Assembly (NCBI RefSeq): GCF_000306115.2
Contig: NZ_AKWX02000013.1
Span: 124,001-188,000, forward strand
Length of the DNA: 64,000 bases
Source of the DNA: Leptospira wolffii serovar Khorat str. Khorat-H2
Lineage (GTDB): Bacteria > Spirochaetota > Leptospiria > Leptospirales > Leptospiraceae
Direction of reading: 5' to 3'
Shown: piece by piece, positions 1 to 10,512 of the stretch
Numbering within the stretch: the first letter of the stretch is position 1
How the letters are laid out: every line of letters begins with the position of its first letter
Notes under the pieces: model-generated
The model's database searches: none
Seen by the model: the letters and a program-made list of their open reading frames with translations, nothing else
Told to the model about the DNA's origin: nothing
Translations under genes and position numbers: made by a program

Positions 1-369
1 TCCCATAACAAAAAGAAAACGGATCCGAAAATTCCTTATACCTTATTGAAGAATCGGATCCGGAAATACACGGACTCCTATATTCTATCCGATTTTCACG
101 GGTTGCCTTCTCTCCGGAAACTCACTGGTCTTCGAAAATTCCACGCTCTACATGCGATCCGATTCCTGGATCCCCTCGAGTTTTCCGCTCCCGCATACAT
201 GCTTTCCTATTTTAGAGGCAAAGACCCGGAGACGGAAAGCATGCCTAGAACAAGAGAAGGGGATATACGTTCGAATTTGGAGCAATTGTTCAAGTCCCGG
301 TATTTGGAGTTGGATGGTAGCGAGTCCGACCCCTCCCGACTTTTATCCTATTGGAGAAGTCTCGGATGA
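1..369 (+). CDS. DUF58 protein, C-terminal part (5' end outside window)
   Basis: The reading frame is open from base 1 with no stop, so the start lies to the left and the TTG at 46 is not the real start. The visible ~122 residues carry the tail of a DUF58 domain: an SDF motif (ILSDFHG), then HALHAIRFLDPLEF, which matches the SDF...RHDVxAxRxxDPxE pattern of that family. DUF58 proteins have a degenerate von Willebrand A fold and sit next to MoxR AAA+ ATPases and Bat genes, so a moxR gene is expected just upstream (inference). The stop TGA overlaps the next gene's ATG (ATGA at 366-369), showing translational coupling with the bat operon. Confidence 0.82.
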   Translation, partial: SHNKKKTDPKIPYTLLKNRIRKYTDSYILSDFHGLPSLRKLTGLRKFHALHAIRFLDPLEFSAPAYMLSYFRGKDPETESMPRTREGDIRSNLEQLFKSRYLELDGSESDPSRLLSYWRSLG

Positions 370-1259
370 GAGCCGATTTTTTGCGCCGACATTTTCCCGA
401 GATTCGTAAGATCATTGTATTTTATGTTTTTTTAATTATAGCTACTCCCGTTTTCGCTTGGGAAGAGGCTTGGATTCCGGAAAAGGTATCTATAGGAGAG
501 AATGCGGAATATTCCCTAATCTTTCAAAAAGGGGAGATAGTCCTATCCGAACCCTTGTCCAAGGGGATCCATCCGGATCCGAATTCTCCCGATCTTCCTT
601 TGTTGGAGATATTGTCCTACGAATCCTCCGAAGATTCTTTGAAAATCACGGCGGCCTATTACGCTCCCGGGAAATTCTCGCTTCCTATCTCCTGGAAGGA
701 CGCGAGCGGCCGGGAATTCCGTTCCGAAAAGGTGCTGACGGTTCTCTCTTCTTTGGGAGAAAAAGATTCTTCTCCCGAGGACATACTGCCTCCTCTGGAA
801 TTCTCGGGTCCGTACTTTTGGAAATTGGCCGCGTGGATTTCAGCCTTCCTGGCAATGGGGCTTGCCGCTTTTTACGCTTGGTATCTGCATAGGACTAGAT
901 CGAAGGAACCTGTGGATGCTCTTGTGGAGGCAAACCCTTGGATTCAGAAAATTCTAATTTACGAAAATCGATTGGATGAACTGCTCCAAGCTTCCCCGAT
1001 AGGGGCGAGGGATTTTTATAGGGCTCTTTCGGGGTATATTCGGGAAAGCTTGGCTCAGAAAATGCTGTCCTCGTTCGCTCATTTGACCGAGGCAGAACTT
1101 TTTTCCAAGATATACGAGTCCTTTCCTATCGACGGAGAGGAAGTCAAGAATTGGGAAAATTTACTGCGCAAGTCCCAGTATTCCGGAAACGAAGCGGAAT
1201 TGAGCCGAGAAGAGGCGGTAGAGGCCTGGGATTATTGGAAGGGAGTCTTGGGGCCATGA
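366..1259 (+). CDS. Bat-operon exported, membrane-anchored protein of unknown function
   Basis: A 297-residue protein starting at ATG 366, which overlaps the upstream stop; a TTG at 351 is possible but less likely. Residues ~14-31 form a hydrophobic signal segment ending ATPVFA, followed by a beta-rich exported domain (~32-150), one membrane helix at ~152-177 and a charged helical cytoplasmic tail. The layout, and the place between DUF58 and batA, match the poorly characterised membrane protein commonly found in bat operons (DUF4381-like position). It probably helps assemble the Bat complex at the inner membrane; this is inferred from context only. Its stop overlaps the batA start (ATGA at 1256-1259). 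Confidence 0.7.
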   Translation: MRADFLRRHFPEIRKIIVFYVFLIIATPVFAWEEAWIPEKVSIGENAEYSLIFQKGEIVLSEPLSKGIHPDPNSPDLPLLEILSYESSEDSLKITAAYYAPGKFSLPISWKDASGREFRSEKVLTVLSSLGEKDSSPEDILPPLEFSGPYFWKLAAWISAFLAMGLAAFYAWYLHRTRSKEPVDALVEANPWIQKILIYENRLDELLQASPIGARDFYRALSGYIRESLAQKMLSSFAHLTEAELFSKIYESFPIDGEEVKNWENLLRKSQYSGNEAELSREEAVEAWDYWKGVLGP

Positions 1260-2200
1260 CGGATTGGGAAGCTCCATACTACCTTCTTCTCTTATTGCCT
1301 ATTTGGATATGGACGGTGTATTCTTTCTGGAAAGGAAACTCTGTATTGAGTTACGATCTTCGTCTTCCCGGCTCCGGTAAGGAAGAAAGTAAGAATCTAA
1401 AAGAGATTCTCTCCGGATATTTCCCTTTTATTAGGCCTATCGCTCTCAGCCTATTCGTGATCGCACTTGCCGGACCGGGTAGAAGTTACAGATTCCTTCC
1501 GGATGAAAGACAAGGAGTGGATATCATGTTGGCATTGGACGTTTCCGGATCCATGTCCAAGAGCAGAGACTTCTTACCCGAAACTAGATTAGGAGTTTCT
1601 AAAAAACTACTGAAGGAATTCATTCGAAGAAGGGAATCGGATCGCCTTGGGCTCGTAGTCTTCGCAGGAGCGGCTTATCTGCAATCTCCTTTAACTAGTG
1701 ATCGTTCTACTCTGGAGGAAATTATAAACGCCGCGGAAGAGGAGACCGTTCCCGAGCAAGGCACCGCGATTGGAGACGCAGTAATTCTTTCCTCCTACAG
1801 ATTGAGACGATCTCCCGCTCGTTCCAGAGTGATCGTTCTTATCACGGACGGAGTTTCCAATACGGGCAGGATCGATCCGGTGACTGCGACGGAAATCGCC
1901 AAAGGAGTCGGAATCAAGATCTATTCCATAGGGATCGGGAAAGAAGATCAGTCCTACGAAGTGAATTTCGATATTCTTGCCGAACTTTCCAAAACGACCG
2001 GAGGCATCTTCTATCGTGCGGAAGATGTGAGTCAATTGCGGGAGGTCCTGGCTTCCATCGATGCGTTGGAGAAGGATCCCTTGGCACTTCCTCCGGAAGA
2101 GGTTCGGGAGACGGACGCCTTATTGTTTCTTTTATATGCTTTAGCTCTTCTGGGCTTGGACTTGTTCCTACGCACCTGGACATTTCGGTATTACGCATGA
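1256..2200 (+). CDS. batA: BatA, von Willebrand A-domain membrane protein
   Basis: A 314-residue inner-membrane protein with two N-terminal membrane helices (~8-24 and ~57-73), a VWA domain (~87-275) and a C-terminal helix (~290-308). The metal-dependent adhesion site is intact: DVSGS at 95-99, a TSD segment after the second strand, and LITDG further on. The start ATG overlaps the previous stop. Bat proteins (Bacteroides aerotolerance) are thought to form a periplasmic or membrane complex driven by MoxR; in leptospires their exact role, including any link to oxidative stress, is unsettled. The intact MIDAS suggests Mg2+-dependent partner binding. Confidence 0.9.
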   Translation: MTDWEAPYYLLLLLPIWIWTVYSFWKGNSVLSYDLRLPGSGKEESKNLKEILSGYFPFIRPIALSLFVIALAGPGRSYRFLPDERQGVDIMLALDVSGSMSKSRDFLPETRLGVSKKLLKEFIRRRESDRLGLVVFAGAAYLQSPLTSDRSTLEEIINAAEEETVPEQGTAIGDAVILSSYRLRRSPARSRVIVLITDGVSNTGRIDPVTATEIAKGVGIKIYSIGIGKEDQSYEVNFDILAELSKTTGGIFYRAEDVSQLREVLASIDALEKDPLALPPEEVRETDALLFLLYALALLGLDLFLRTWTFRYYA

Positions 2201-3909
2201 CGGAAGAGTTCCTACAGTCTTTTTGGATCGTAATAGGAATCGTATTCGTCTCTTATGCGGTCATAAGAATCGGTTTTTATTTTCTTTGGAACCGCTGGAG
2301 AAGGAGTTATCCGGGTCTCGGAAGGGAGTCCATAGTTCCTTCTCTTTGGATAGCTCTTTTGCGGATCGTTCTGTTGGGTTCGGCACTCTGTATCTCTTAC
2401 TTAGCCTTTCGTCCTTATGAAGGTCCTCGCTTAAAGGAGGAGGAAGCTTCCCAAGGCGTGGACTTTCTCTTCTTAGTGGATACCAGCCTCTCCATGCAAG
2501 CGACGGATACCGCCCCGACCCGAATGGCAAGGGTAAAGGAAACGATTTTGCGGATTCTTCCTGGGCTATCCGGCAATCGCTTCGGGATGATCGTTTTTGC
2601 GGGTTCCCCCTTTTTATACTGCCCTATGACATCCGATATAGGGGCCTTTTCGGACTACGTGAGGGGCCTGGATGTGGATATCGTCGGGGATCGAGGCACA
2701 GACCTGGCCGCGGCTTTCCAAAAGGCGGAAGATTTGCTGAAGTCGAATCGGGTCTTTCGGAACCGGATTCTTGTTTTGATTTCCGACGGAGAAGATGTAC
2801 AATCTCCGGGGACATTTTCCTTTCCGGCCGATGTATGGGTCTGGTCCGTAGGAACTCCAACAGGGGGATCGATCGCCTATACCGACGACGGTTCGAATCT
2901 TTCCGGGTATCTCACGAAGGACGGCTCCTTGGCTCCTTATGAAAATTCTCCGGGAGTGGTGATCTCTAAAGCGAATCTTCCTTTCTTAAAGTCTATCGCC
3001 GAGGAGAATGGAGGCAGGTTCCTGGATTTGGACAGAGAGTCCCCGAATCCGAAGGAAATCCGTTCCTGGTTGGAATCCATGGATAAGAATACGAACAAAA
3101 GGATCCGTAATTTGCGCCGCGCGGAAGGATACAGGAAGTATCTTTTGCCCGTAGTATTGCTTCTTTTATTCGATTTCATTTTCCTAGAGTTCATAGGAAA
3201 GTATCTGAATTCATCCCGGAGGAGAAATCTTTCGGCTGCTATTTTGCTTTTTGGAATATTCTTTTTTCATAAGGAAGCCTCCGCAGTAGAGTTGGATCCG
3301 GGCGGGAATCGGATCCAAGAAGGTAGGAATTCCTACGAAAGCGGAGACTACCAGGGTGCCTTGGAAAAATATAAGGAAGCTGAACCTTATTTTCCCGAGG
3401 ATCCGCGATTGGATTTCAATCGAGGTTCTTCGAAATATAAATCGGGAGATCTGGACGGTGCGATCCGTCATTTCGAGAAAAGTGCCGACTCCAAAGACCC
3501 TAAAGTTCGGGCCATGTCCCATTTTAATCTCGGAAACGCCTATCTGAAATTAGGCGACCGAAAGAAGGCCGCGGAGCATTATCTTCGTTCCTTGAAAGAA
3601 GATCCGAATTTGGAATCAGCCAGGAAGAATTTGGAATGGCTCCGAAAAATGCCTCCTCCACAAAACGGAAAAAACCCCCAGGAAAATGAAAAGTCGGAAA
3701 GTGGCAAAGGAGAACAAATCAAGCCGGGTCTCTCCACGGAAGATCGCAATTCTTCCCGCAAAGGTGAGAAGGGACAGGTCGGTAAAGATTCCAAGTCTAA
3801 GAATAAATCCAAGGCCGAAGAGGAATTGGATAGAATCATGGAATCCATGGACTTGGATTCCGTAAGGCGCAAGAGTCCCGGATCGAGAAGCCGAGAGGTG
3901 TTTTGGTGA
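2197..3909 (+). CDS. batB: BatB-BatC fusion: VWA domain plus TPR domain
   Basis: 570 residues. The BatB half has two N-terminal membrane helices (~8-30, ~50-70), a VWA domain with MIDAS motif DTSLS at 95-99, and a closing membrane helix at ~310-332. It is followed by a second hydrophobic stretch that looks like a signal peptide (RRR then ~20 apolar residues, ending KEASA, ~341-362). The BatC half then holds about three TPR units (~366-480) and a Lys/Glu/Ser-rich tail to 570. Elsewhere BatB and BatC are often separate proteins; here they are one frame with no stop. A GGAGGAG run at 3218-3224 lies just before the junction hydrophobic segment. ATG start overlaps batA stop. Confidence 0.88.
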   Translation: MTEEFLQSFWIVIGIVFVSYAVIRIGFYFLWNRWRRSYPGLGRESIVPSLWIALLRIVLLGSALCISYLAFRPYEGPRLKEEEASQGVDFLFLVDTSLSMQATDTAPTRMARVKETILRILPGLSGNRFGMIVFAGSPFLYCPMTSDIGAFSDYVRGLDVDIVGDRGTDLAAAFQKAEDLLKSNRVFRNRILVLISDGEDVQSPGTFSFPADVWVWSVGTPTGGSIAYTDDGSNLSGYLTKDGSLAPYENSPGVVISKANLPFLKSIAEENGGRFLDLDRESPNPKEIRSWLESMDKNTNKRIRNLRRAEGYRKYLLPVVLLLLFDFIFLEFIGKYLNSSRRRNLSAAILLFGIFFFHKEASAVELDPGGNRIQEGRNSYESGDYQGALEKYKEAEPYFPEDPRLDFNRGSSKYKSGDLDGAIRHFEKSADSKDPKVRAMSHFNLGNAYLKLGDRKKAAEHYLRSLKEDPNLESARKNLEWLRKMPPPQNGKNPQENEKSESGKGEQIKPGLSTEDRNSSRKGEKGQVGKDSKSKNKSKAEEELDRIMESMDLDSVRRKSPGSRSREVFW

Positions 3910-5510
3910 AAATCAGAGTTTTTATCATTCTATTTTTCTTATTCTCGATAGCGGATCTATTTGCGGGGGACCCGAAATTCTATCTTAGCCAAACCAGAGC
4001 GGAGTTGGGAGAACCCGTTTTCGTAATCGTAGAAGCCGAGGGCTCCGCCGAAGTCAGAGTGATAGAGAAGGAATTCCAAGGGCATGGAATACGCGCGGTA
4101 TACTGGGGCATGGAAGATAGCACCACTATCGTCAACTTCAAGGCGTATCGAAAAAAGCTACTGAAGTATAGATTGGTCGTATCCGCTCCGGGTAAATACT
4201 CCGTGCCTGAAGTAGCGGTGGATGTGGAGGGTAAAAGATACGGGGCCAGCGGCTTGATGGTGGAATTCGGGCCCCGGCGAGCGGCCACACGAAATCCGAA
4301 TTCGATTTGGAATCGTTTCTTTTCCACGGAAGATACCCAGGGTCCTGCCGACGGGGACTTGAAAGTGGTTTTCCAACTGGACAAAAAGGAAGTTTGGGTA
4401 GGAGAGCCGGTTCTGGGCTTCTTTGCATTATATTATAGAAATGCAATACGTCCTTATTTCGATCGGGATCCCTCCAGTTCCATAGAATTTCCCTATTTCC
4501 GAAGCGAAGTGATTGCGGGAGTGGGGCTTACGATACCGGAGTCCGTAATATACGAAGGAGTGCAATACGATACGTCTCCTTATAATAAGGAATTCTTCGT
4601 CCTCACTCCACTCAAAAGGGGAGAATTCTCCCTAGGATCCACCGGTTTTCATTTAGAGGGACAATTACAATCGTACTTTCATATGAGAACTGTCAAAACG
4701 ATTCCGGGTAGAATACAAGTCCGGGATCTTCCTCTTCCTTCTCCTCCGAGCTTCGGAGGCGCTGTAGGCAAATTCGAAATGACTTTGGAGGATATCCCGA
4801 GGGAAACGAGCCTGGGAGATCCTTTTCAATTCCGACTCGTTCTTCGCGGAAAAGGAAATCTATCCTCTATCAAGGATCCGTTACGTTTGTCCTGTCCTGA
4901 ACGGGATTGTTATCCGGATATCACATTCTTACAACTCCGTCCCCAAAAGGAATTCAAGGAATTGGATCCGGGAGAATACGGTTTTTATTTGAATCATTCT
5001 TTTTCTTACTCGGTTCTTCCGAAGGCGGAGGGAACCTGGCAGGAGTCGGACCTGAAATTCTCCTATTTCGATCCGAAGTCCGGGAAATATACCGATGTCT
5101 CGGTTCGATTTCCTCCGGTGCATGTAGGACCTCCTCGCCCTAAATCGAATCTTCCCGAATCGGAGAAAAGTTCGGGCGTGAGTTACGGATACGTATGGAT
5201 TCTGACTTTGGGGATTTTTGCGGGGGCTCTGGGATTTTTCTTAACCGTATATTGGAAAGGTAAGTTTGCGGCGGAAAGATTATTGAAACGCTTGGATCTT
5301 TGGATCGGCTCCAAAAGGGGTTTTGTTTTGAAGCATTCCGCGCTTTCCCGGGGACTATCGGAGGAGGAGGCGAGCCTGATTGCCGGTTGGAAGTCGGAGG
5401 ATATTCCACTTACGGAAACGTATAAAAGACTAGGCCCCGCTTCTAAGACTGCTTTATTGAAGATCGCAGATCGATTAATGCTAAACGTAAAGGAGGATGA
5501 AACTCGATGA
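3906..5510 (+). CDS. batD: BatD, exported protein of the Bat complex
   Basis: 534 residues from GTG 3906, which overlaps the upstream TGA and has GAGAGG (3893-3898) at proper distance; a TTG one codon earlier is also possible. A signal peptide covers ~1-20 (ending DLFA), then come tandem beta-sandwich regions typical of BatD, one C-terminal membrane helix (~424-446) and a short cytoplasmic helical tail. BatD is normally the large periplasmic partner of BatA/BatB. Its stop overlaps the htpG start, and AGGAGG at 5491-5496 inside batD serves htpG, so the envelope complex and the chaperone are co-translated. Confidence 0.87.
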   Translation: MKIRVFIILFFLFSIADLFAGDPKFYLSQTRAELGEPVFVIVEAEGSAEVRVIEKEFQGHGIRAVYWGMEDSTTIVNFKAYRKKLLKYRLVVSAPGKYSVPEVAVDVEGKRYGASGLMVEFGPRRAATRNPNSIWNRFFSTEDTQGPADGDLKVVFQLDKKEVWVGEPVLGFFALYYRNAIRPYFDRDPSSSIEFPYFRSEVIAGVGLTIPESVIYEGVQYDTSPYNKEFFVLTPLKRGEFSLGSTGFHLEGQLQSYFHMRTVKTIPGRIQVRDLPLPSPPSFGGAVGKFEMTLEDIPRETSLGDPFQFRLVLRGKGNLSSIKDPLRLSCPERDCYPDITFLQLRPQKEFKELDPGEYGFYLNHSFSYSVLPKAEGTWQESDLKFSYFDPKSGKYTDVSVRFPPVHVGPPRPKSNLPESEKSSGVSYGYVWILTLGIFAGALGFFLTVYWKGKFAAERLLKRLDLWIGSKRGFVLKHSALSRGLSEEEASLIAGWKSEDIPLTETYKRLGPASKTALLKIADRLMLNVKEDETR

Positions 5511-7342
5511 GCGAAGAAGTGAAAGGAAAAATCTCGGTCGAAACCGAGAACATATTCCCAATTATTAAAAAATGGTTATATTCGGAAAAGGATATTTTTC
5601 TAAGAGAGTTGGTTTCCAACGCTTGCGACGCTATTGCGAAGCTGAAAAAAATTTCCTTAAGCGAAGAATTCGAAGGCGGAACCGATTATCGGATCGATTT
5701 GGACTTCGATCAGAAGGAGAGGACCCTTACGATCCGGGATAACGGAATCGGAATGAGCGAAGAGGAGGTGAATAAATACATCAACCAAATCGCCTTTTCG
5801 GGAGCGGAGGAATTCGTAAAACAATATCAATCCGAAGGTGACAAACCGGAGATCATCGGGCATTTCGGATTGGGTTTCTATTCCAGCTTCATGGTGTCCT
5901 CTAAGGTAAGAATTGAAACCAAGTCCTACCGAAAGGGTAGTCAAGGAGTGGTTTGGGAGAGTGAGTCCGGAACCGAATTCAGTCTTAAGGCGGGAGATAA
6001 ATCCGACAGAGGAACCCGGATCACTCTGTTTATGGATTCGGATTCGGGAGAATACCTGGATGCCTGGAAACTCAAGGAGCTAGTCCGGAAATATTGCGAT
6101 TTTCTTCCCGTCCCGATTTATGTTAAGGAAGAACAGGCCAATAAGCAAACCCCGCTGTGGAGCGAGCAACCGTCTTCCGTAAAGAAGGAACAATACCAGG
6201 AATTCTATAGTTATCTTTTCCCTTTCGCGGGAGAGCCGCTCTTCCATGTTCATTTAAACGTAGACTATCCTTTCCGTCTGCAGGGGATCTTGTATTTTCC
6301 TAGGCTCAAGCACGAGTTGGACGCCAATCGCATGGGTATCAAACTCTATTGCAACCATGTGTTCGTGTCGGATGAAGCTAAGGAATTGGTTCCGCAATTT
6401 CTAACGGTCCTGCAAGGAACCCTGGATATCCCGGATCTTCCTCTTAACGTATCCCGCTCGTATCTACAGAACGATCCTTTGGTAAAAAAGATTTCCGGAC
6501 ATATCGTGAAGAAGGTTTCGGACAAATTACAGGAAGAATTTAAGAAGAATCCGGAAGAGTTCCGTAAGAACTGGGATGAGATTTCTTTGTTCGTGAAATA
6601 CGGGCTCATGACGGACGAAAAATTCTACGAGTCCGCAAAGGACCTCATATTCTTCCGTTCTTCCGACGGAGAATTGACCAAACTGGAAGATTATCTGGAA
6701 CGCAATAAGGAGAAGAACGCAGGAAAAATATATTACGCTAACGAAGCGGAGCTTTCTTCCGTATATATGGATCTATTGAAATCCCAGGGCTTGGAAGCCT
6801 TGCTCGTGGATTCCAGGATCGACAATCACTTCCTACAATTCCTGGAGAGCAAGAACGCCGACTGGGTTTTTCAAAGAGTGGATTCCGAGTTAGCGGACCA
6901 AGTATTGGACAAGGAAGCTTCTCCCGATCTAGCGGATTCTCAAAACCAGACCGTGGAAGAAAAACTGAAGACCATCTTTAGCAAGGCGATTTCCAAAGAA
7001 GGAGTAGAGATCAAAACCGAGGCTCTTAAATCGGAAGAGGTTCCTGCGGTCATTCTTCTCCCGGAACATATTCGTCGTTTGGCGGAGATGGGGCAGATCT
7101 ACGGCCAAAAGCCGGTTGATTTCCTAAAGAATCATACTCTTTTAGTGAATCGAAAATCCAAACTGATCCAAAATCTGGTTTCCTTGCAGCAAGGGCTTCA
7201 CCCGGAGAAAGCGGAAAAATTGGCTAGATCCGTATATGATCTGGCGCTTTTGGGTGCCAAGCTTTTGGGCGAGGGGGAGATCGGTGATCTGATCCGGCGC
7301 CAAAGGGAATTGTTGGAGGACCTTTCCTCGGACAGGACCTAA
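5507..7342 (+). CDS. htpG: HtpG, bacterial Hsp90 chaperone
   Basis: 611 residues, near the usual ~620. The GHKL ATPase motifs are complete: ELVSNACDA (Mg/ATP Asn box), DNGIGMS and [11 protein letters not shown]. The middle-domain catalytic Arg is in [11 protein letters not shown]. The start is ATG 5507 with an AGGAGG ten bases upstream and an ATGA overlap with batD. HtpG is an ATP-driven cytosolic chaperone important for stress survival. Its fixed place behind batD suggests joint expression with the Bat envelope proteins. Confidence 0.97.
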   Translation: MSEEVKGKISVETENIFPIIKKWLYSEKDIFLRELVSNACDAIAKLKKISLSEEFEGGTDYRIDLDFDQKERTLTIRDNGIGMSEEEVNKYINQIAFSGAEEFVKQYQSEGDKPEIIGHFGLGFYSSFMVSSKVRIETKSYRKGSQGVVWESESGTEFSLKAGDKSDRGTRITLFMDSDSGEYLDAWKLKELVRKYCDFLPVPIYVKEEQANKQTPLWSEQPSSVKKEQYQEFYSYLFPFAGEPLFHVHLNVDYPFRLQGILYFPRLKHELDANRMGIKLYCNHVFVSDEAKELVPQFLTVLQGTLDIPDLPLNVSRSYLQNDPLVKKISGHIVKKVSDKLQEEFKKNPEEFRKNWDEISLFVKYGLMTDEKFYESAKDLIFFRSSDGELTKLEDYLERNKEKNAGKIYYANEAELSSVYMDLLKSQGLEALLVDSRIDNHFLQFLESKNADWVFQRVDSELADQVLDKEASPDLADSQNQTVEEKLKTIFSKAISKEGVEIKTEALKSEEVPAVILLPEHIRRLAEMGQIYGQKPVDFLKNHTLLVNRKSKLIQNLVSLQQGLHPEKAEKLARSVYDLALLGAKLLGEGEIGDLIRRQRELLEDLSSDRT

Positions 7343-7393
7343 AAAACGAAGGGGAAAATCGGGGACTCTACCGATATCTTTAATGGTACCGGT

Positions 7394-7918
7394 ATGCGGA
7401 AGCCGATTTTCCTAACTGCAATTCTTCTATCTTTTTTCCTTTCCGCGGGCCTTCATTCTCAGGAGGCCGGAAAGAATAAACCCGCCTCCGAAGAGGAGAA
7501 CGAAATCCATAAAGACGGCAAGTCTCTGGATAAGGAATACTACGAGTATTATTTCAAGACTCTTCCCGATATCGACCAACTTGAAAAGGCCAAACTGGAA
7601 TACAATCTGATCCGTTCCTTGAAGCTGGAATTGAGAAAAAGAGACACGGAGAAGATGAACTCCGAGGAATTAAAGAAAGTCAACGCGAGTTCCGTGCGTT
7701 ACGAGAGGGTCTTCGAAGATTCCATTTGGATGCGAGGGATCCGCAAACAGATGCAACACCTTAAATTTAGGGAGTATATGTACGTCGTGGTGTACGACAA
7801 ATACTATTGCTTTATTTCCTACGAAATGAATCCCGCCAGATACATTTTGGAGCCGTATCAGGTGCAGCTTATCTTTAAGAAAGAGAATCCTTTTACTACT
7901 ACTCCGCCTCAGCCTTAA
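7394..7918 (+). CDS. exported protein of unknown function
   Basis: 174 residues. An N-terminal signal peptide (~1-22, ending AGLHS) is followed by a highly charged, mainly helical region rich in Glu and Lys (~25-110) and a C-terminal segment with several Tyr residues (YMYVVVYDKYYCF) and a Pro-rich end. No known domain was recognised. It starts 51 bases after htpG and may be read from the same transcript. Its 3' end overlaps the convergent gene at 7899-8480 by 20 bases. Likely periplasmic or surface located; function unknown. Confidence 0.72.
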   Translation: MRKPIFLTAILLSFFLSAGLHSQEAGKNKPASEEENEIHKDGKSLDKEYYEYYFKTLPDIDQLEKAKLEYNLIRSLKLELRKRDTEKMNSEELKKVNASSVRYERVFEDSIWMRGIRKQMQHLKFREYMYVVVYDKYYCFISYEMNPARYILEPYQVQLIFKKENPFTTTPPQP

Positions 7919-8480
7919 AGGTTTTGTAATAGAAGCTTAAGAGAACGAGCCCCACCGAAAAGGCGATCCCGAACAAGAAAAACATTTCCATAAAAGAATG
8001 GCTCGGAGGAGCGGCGGTGTTGCCTACGATCCTTCCTAAAATTCGCGTCTTTCCTAAATTATTCCAAGTGCGGGTCCGTACTTGTACAGTGTCGCCCACC
8101 CTCATTCTCCGATTGGTGAGCTCGTCCACTTCTTCCGTAACTTCGAATTTTTTTCCCTGCTCGTCGGGAACTAAATAGGTATAAACGTGGACAGTTCTGC
8201 CCAATTTGTTCAGTTTCGTGTCCTCGACCAGGACTCCGAATTCCTTGGCACCTCCGGGCAGGGAGAGAAACCGATAGATGGAATCCAGGCTTTTGCCTTC
8301 CCAATAAACCACGCCGAATAAAGGTAGGAAGAACGCCAGAGAGACCCATCCCATGATAAACAGAATCTTGTAAAACGGGGTAGAATACGGTTTCATCGGC
8401 AAGTTCTTAGCATCTTTTTGCTTGCGGATTATTACAACCAAGTTTCCTTTTTCGTCCTCCGGAAAAAACGGATGGTCCAA
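7899..8480 (-). CDS. two-helix membrane protein, DUF3592-like
   Basis: 193 residues if translation begins at TTG 8480; an ATG 28 codons further in (MKPYSTPFYK, position 8396) is the alternative. Two membrane helices (~38-60 and ~163-186) bracket a beta-rich exported domain that contains TYLVPDEQGKKFEV and GDTVQVRTRTW. This arrangement resembles DUF3592-type proteins, which have a small SH3-like loop between two helices. Function unknown. It is divergent from the phoX-like gene, with only 20 bases between the possible starts, so the promoters must overlap. Confidence 0.65.
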   Translation of the reverse strand: MDHPFFPEDEKGNLVVIIRKQKDAKNLPMKPYSTPFYKILFIMGWVSLAFFLPLFGVVYWEGKSLDSIYRFLSLPGGAKEFGVLVEDTKLNKLGRTVHVYTYLVPDEQGKKFEVTEEVDELTNRRMRVGDTVQVRTRTWNNLGKTRILGRIVGNTAAPPSHSFMEMFFLFGIAFSVGLVLLSFYYKTFKAEAE

Positions 8481-8500
8481 GCTCTCGGGGAGAAAAATAT

Positions 8501-10168
8501 TTGAGTATGCGTCTGTCTCGATCGGATTTTCTAAAATATTTGGGCAAGGGAATGATCGCCCTTGCCGCCTCCAGAACGATCGATCTTTGGGCCAAGGATC
8601 TCCCCAAATCGAATTCTAAAAAAAAGCCCGCGGTTCTTCCTACGGAGAAGATCTCCTCTGCTAAGATTCCCGGTCCGAATTTCAAACCGGTTCGACCTAA
8701 CACGAAAGACGATCTCATTTTGCCTAACGGCTTTACCTACGATGTAATCGCTATATACGGGGACAGGATTAATCCGAACGGGGACACTTTCGGATTCGCA
8801 GCCGATTTTAATTGCTTCTTTCCGTTTCCTAAAGACAAAGACTCGGCATTACTCTGGACTAATCACGAATATTTAAACGAATTAGAATATTATGTAAATG
8901 GATACGACTTCCAGGCCAAGGGTCCGAACACTAGGACTCCCGAGCAGATTCAAAAATATCTGTATTCTCTGGGAGGTTCGGTGACCCATCTCAGACGAAA
9001 GAATGGGACCTGGGTTTTGGATCCGGATTCCGAATACGGAAGGAGAATCCACGGTAAGACGGAGTTCCTACTGAAAGGTCCCGCTTCCGGATCCGATGCG
9101 ATTAGCGGAAAGACCAAAGCGATCGGCAGCTTTGCGAATTGTTCCGGTGGGAAGACTTACTGGGATACCGTACTTTCCTGCGAAGAGAACTTCGACGGAG
9201 TAGTCGCGGATTGTAAATTGGAGGATGAGAGGGAATACGGATGGATCATAGAAGTGGATCCTTTCGACCCTAAATCCGTTCCGGTGAAGCATACCGCTTT
9301 AGGTAGGTTCGCGCATGAGAACGCCGCATTAACGCTTTCCAAAAACGGAAAATTGGTTGTCTATATGGGAGACGACTCCAAGGACCAATGCGTTTATAAA
9401 TTCGTTTCCGAGGAAAAATACGACGCAAAGAAGGGCAAAGACAATTCCAAACTCTTGGAAAAGGGAACCCTATACGTTGGCAACTTCGAGAAATGCGTTT
9501 GGGTCCCTTTGGATCTGGAAAAAAATCCTCATCTAAAGAACGCGCAAGCCTCGGATGGGAAACCTAGATTTAAGGACCAAGGTGACGTTCTAGTGGAATG
9601 TAGGGAGGCCGCAAAGGTCGCAGGCGGGACTCCAATGGATAGACCCGAGGATCTGGAAGTCCATCCTTTGGATGGGAGCGTATTCGTTGCGTTCACCAAT
9701 AACGATAAGCATGGGAATTTCTACGGACAAATCGTAAGAATCAAAGAAGAAGGTTCCGACGCGGAAGCCGATCGATTCGAGTTCGAGGTATTCGTAGCGG
9801 GCGGAGGAAAGAGCGGGTTCTCGTCTCCAGACAATCTGGCTTTCGATTCTTCCGGAAATCTTTGGATGGTGACGGATATGACCACCAAGCTTTTGGGAAA
9901 ATCCATCTTTAAGAAATACGGCAATAACGGAATGTTTTTCATCCCGACAAGCGGGCCCGAGTCAGGAAAGGCGTTTCAATTCGCTTCGGCTCCTATAGGA
10001 AGCGAGCTTACGGGACCTTGGTTTTCTCCCGAGGAGGATTTTCTATTTTTATCCGTGCAACATCCCGGCGAAGACACGAAGGATTACGATCTTCCTACGA
10101 GTAGATGGCCGCACCTGAAAAAAGGGGATATCCCCAGGCCGGGCGTGGTCGCGATTCGAAGAGTTTAG
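8501..10168 (+). CDS. phoX: PhoX-like alkaline phosphatase (DUF839)
   Basis: 555 residues from TTG 8501 (GGGAG at 8488-8492 about eight bases before); ATG 8507 is the alternative. PhoX family signatures are present: LLWTNHEYLNE, FANCSGGKTYWDTVLSCEEN (active-site Cys region), FAHENAALTLSKNGK, RPEDLEVHP and SSPDNLAFDSSGNLW. PhoX enzymes are exported Ca2+/Fe3+ phosphomonoesterases that free phosphate, usually made under phosphate limitation. The N-terminus reads LSRSDFLK, close to the Tat consensus SRRxFLK but with Ser in place of the second Arg. The 3' end overlaps the STAS gene by four bases. Confidence 0.85.
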   Translation: MSMRLSRSDFLKYLGKGMIALAASRTIDLWAKDLPKSNSKKKPAVLPTEKISSAKIPGPNFKPVRPNTKDDLILPNGFTYDVIAIYGDRINPNGDTFGFAADFNCFFPFPKDKDSALLWTNHEYLNELEYYVNGYDFQAKGPNTRTPEQIQKYLYSLGGSVTHLRRKNGTWVLDPDSEYGRRIHGKTEFLLKGPASGSDAISGKTKAIGSFANCSGGKTYWDTVLSCEENFDGVVADCKLEDEREYGWIIEVDPFDPKSVPVKHTALGRFAHENAALTLSKNGKLVVYMGDDSKDQCVYKFVSEEKYDAKKGKDNSKLLEKGTLYVGNFEKCVWVPLDLEKNPHLKNAQASDGKPRFKDQGDVLVECREAAKVAGGTPMDRPEDLEVHPLDGSVFVAFTNNDKHGNFYGQIVRIKEEGSDAEADRFEFEVFVAGGGKSGFSSPDNLAFDSSGNLWMVTDMTTKLLGKSIFKKYGNNGMFFIPTSGPESGKAFQFASAPIGSELTGPWFSPEEDFLFLSVQHPGEDTKDYDLPTSRWPHLKKGDIPRPGVVAIRRV

Positions 10169-10512
10169 TGCTTTAAGCAGGCGGCGATCGCGTCTTCTTC
10201 CTTTTCGAAATGAGAGAAGGGTTTCCAGAGTCCCAGAAGATTGAAGATTTGTATCACCTTCTCTCCCGCTTCGGTAAGTAGGAGCTTTTTGCCTTCCTGA
10301 GAGAGGCGATTCTTGAGTTCGAAAATGGCACGGATTCCCGAACTGGAAACGTATTTCAGATCGGATAAGTTCAGGACCGTATTGCCCGCATGACCGGCAT
10401 CCAATACCTTCTCTTTAAACGTGGGAAAGGTGGACTCGTCTAAACGACCGGATATTAAGTAAATCTTAATATCGTGTCCGGCATCCTGCTCTATAATCTT
10501 CAAGCTATCCAT
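10165..10512 (-). CDS. STAS-domain anti-sigma-factor antagonist
   Basis: 115 residues, a single STAS domain of the SpoIIAA/RsbV type. The regulatory phospho-site region is [12 protein letters not shown], with Ser at the site that an anti-sigma kinase would modify. The ATG overlaps the end of the NAD-kinase-like gene by eight bases, and the SpoIIE-type phosphatase lies first in the same minus-strand unit. This suggests classical partner switching: the phosphatase dephosphorylates this antagonist, which then binds an anti-sigma or other kinase. No anti-sigma kinase or sigma factor is visible nearby, so the target is unknown. Confidence 0.9.
   Translation of the reverse strand: MDSLKIIEQDAGHDIKIYLISGRLDESTFPTFKEKVLDAGHAGNTVLNLSDLKYVSSSGIRAIFELKNRLSQEGKKLLLTEAGEKVIQIFNLLGLWKPFSHFEKEEDAIAACLKH

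Noticed and set aside
46..369. TTG at 46 as start of a 107-residue gene
   Set aside because: The frame is open to base 1 and the protein starts in the middle of a DUF58 domain; this is a truncated gene at the window edge.
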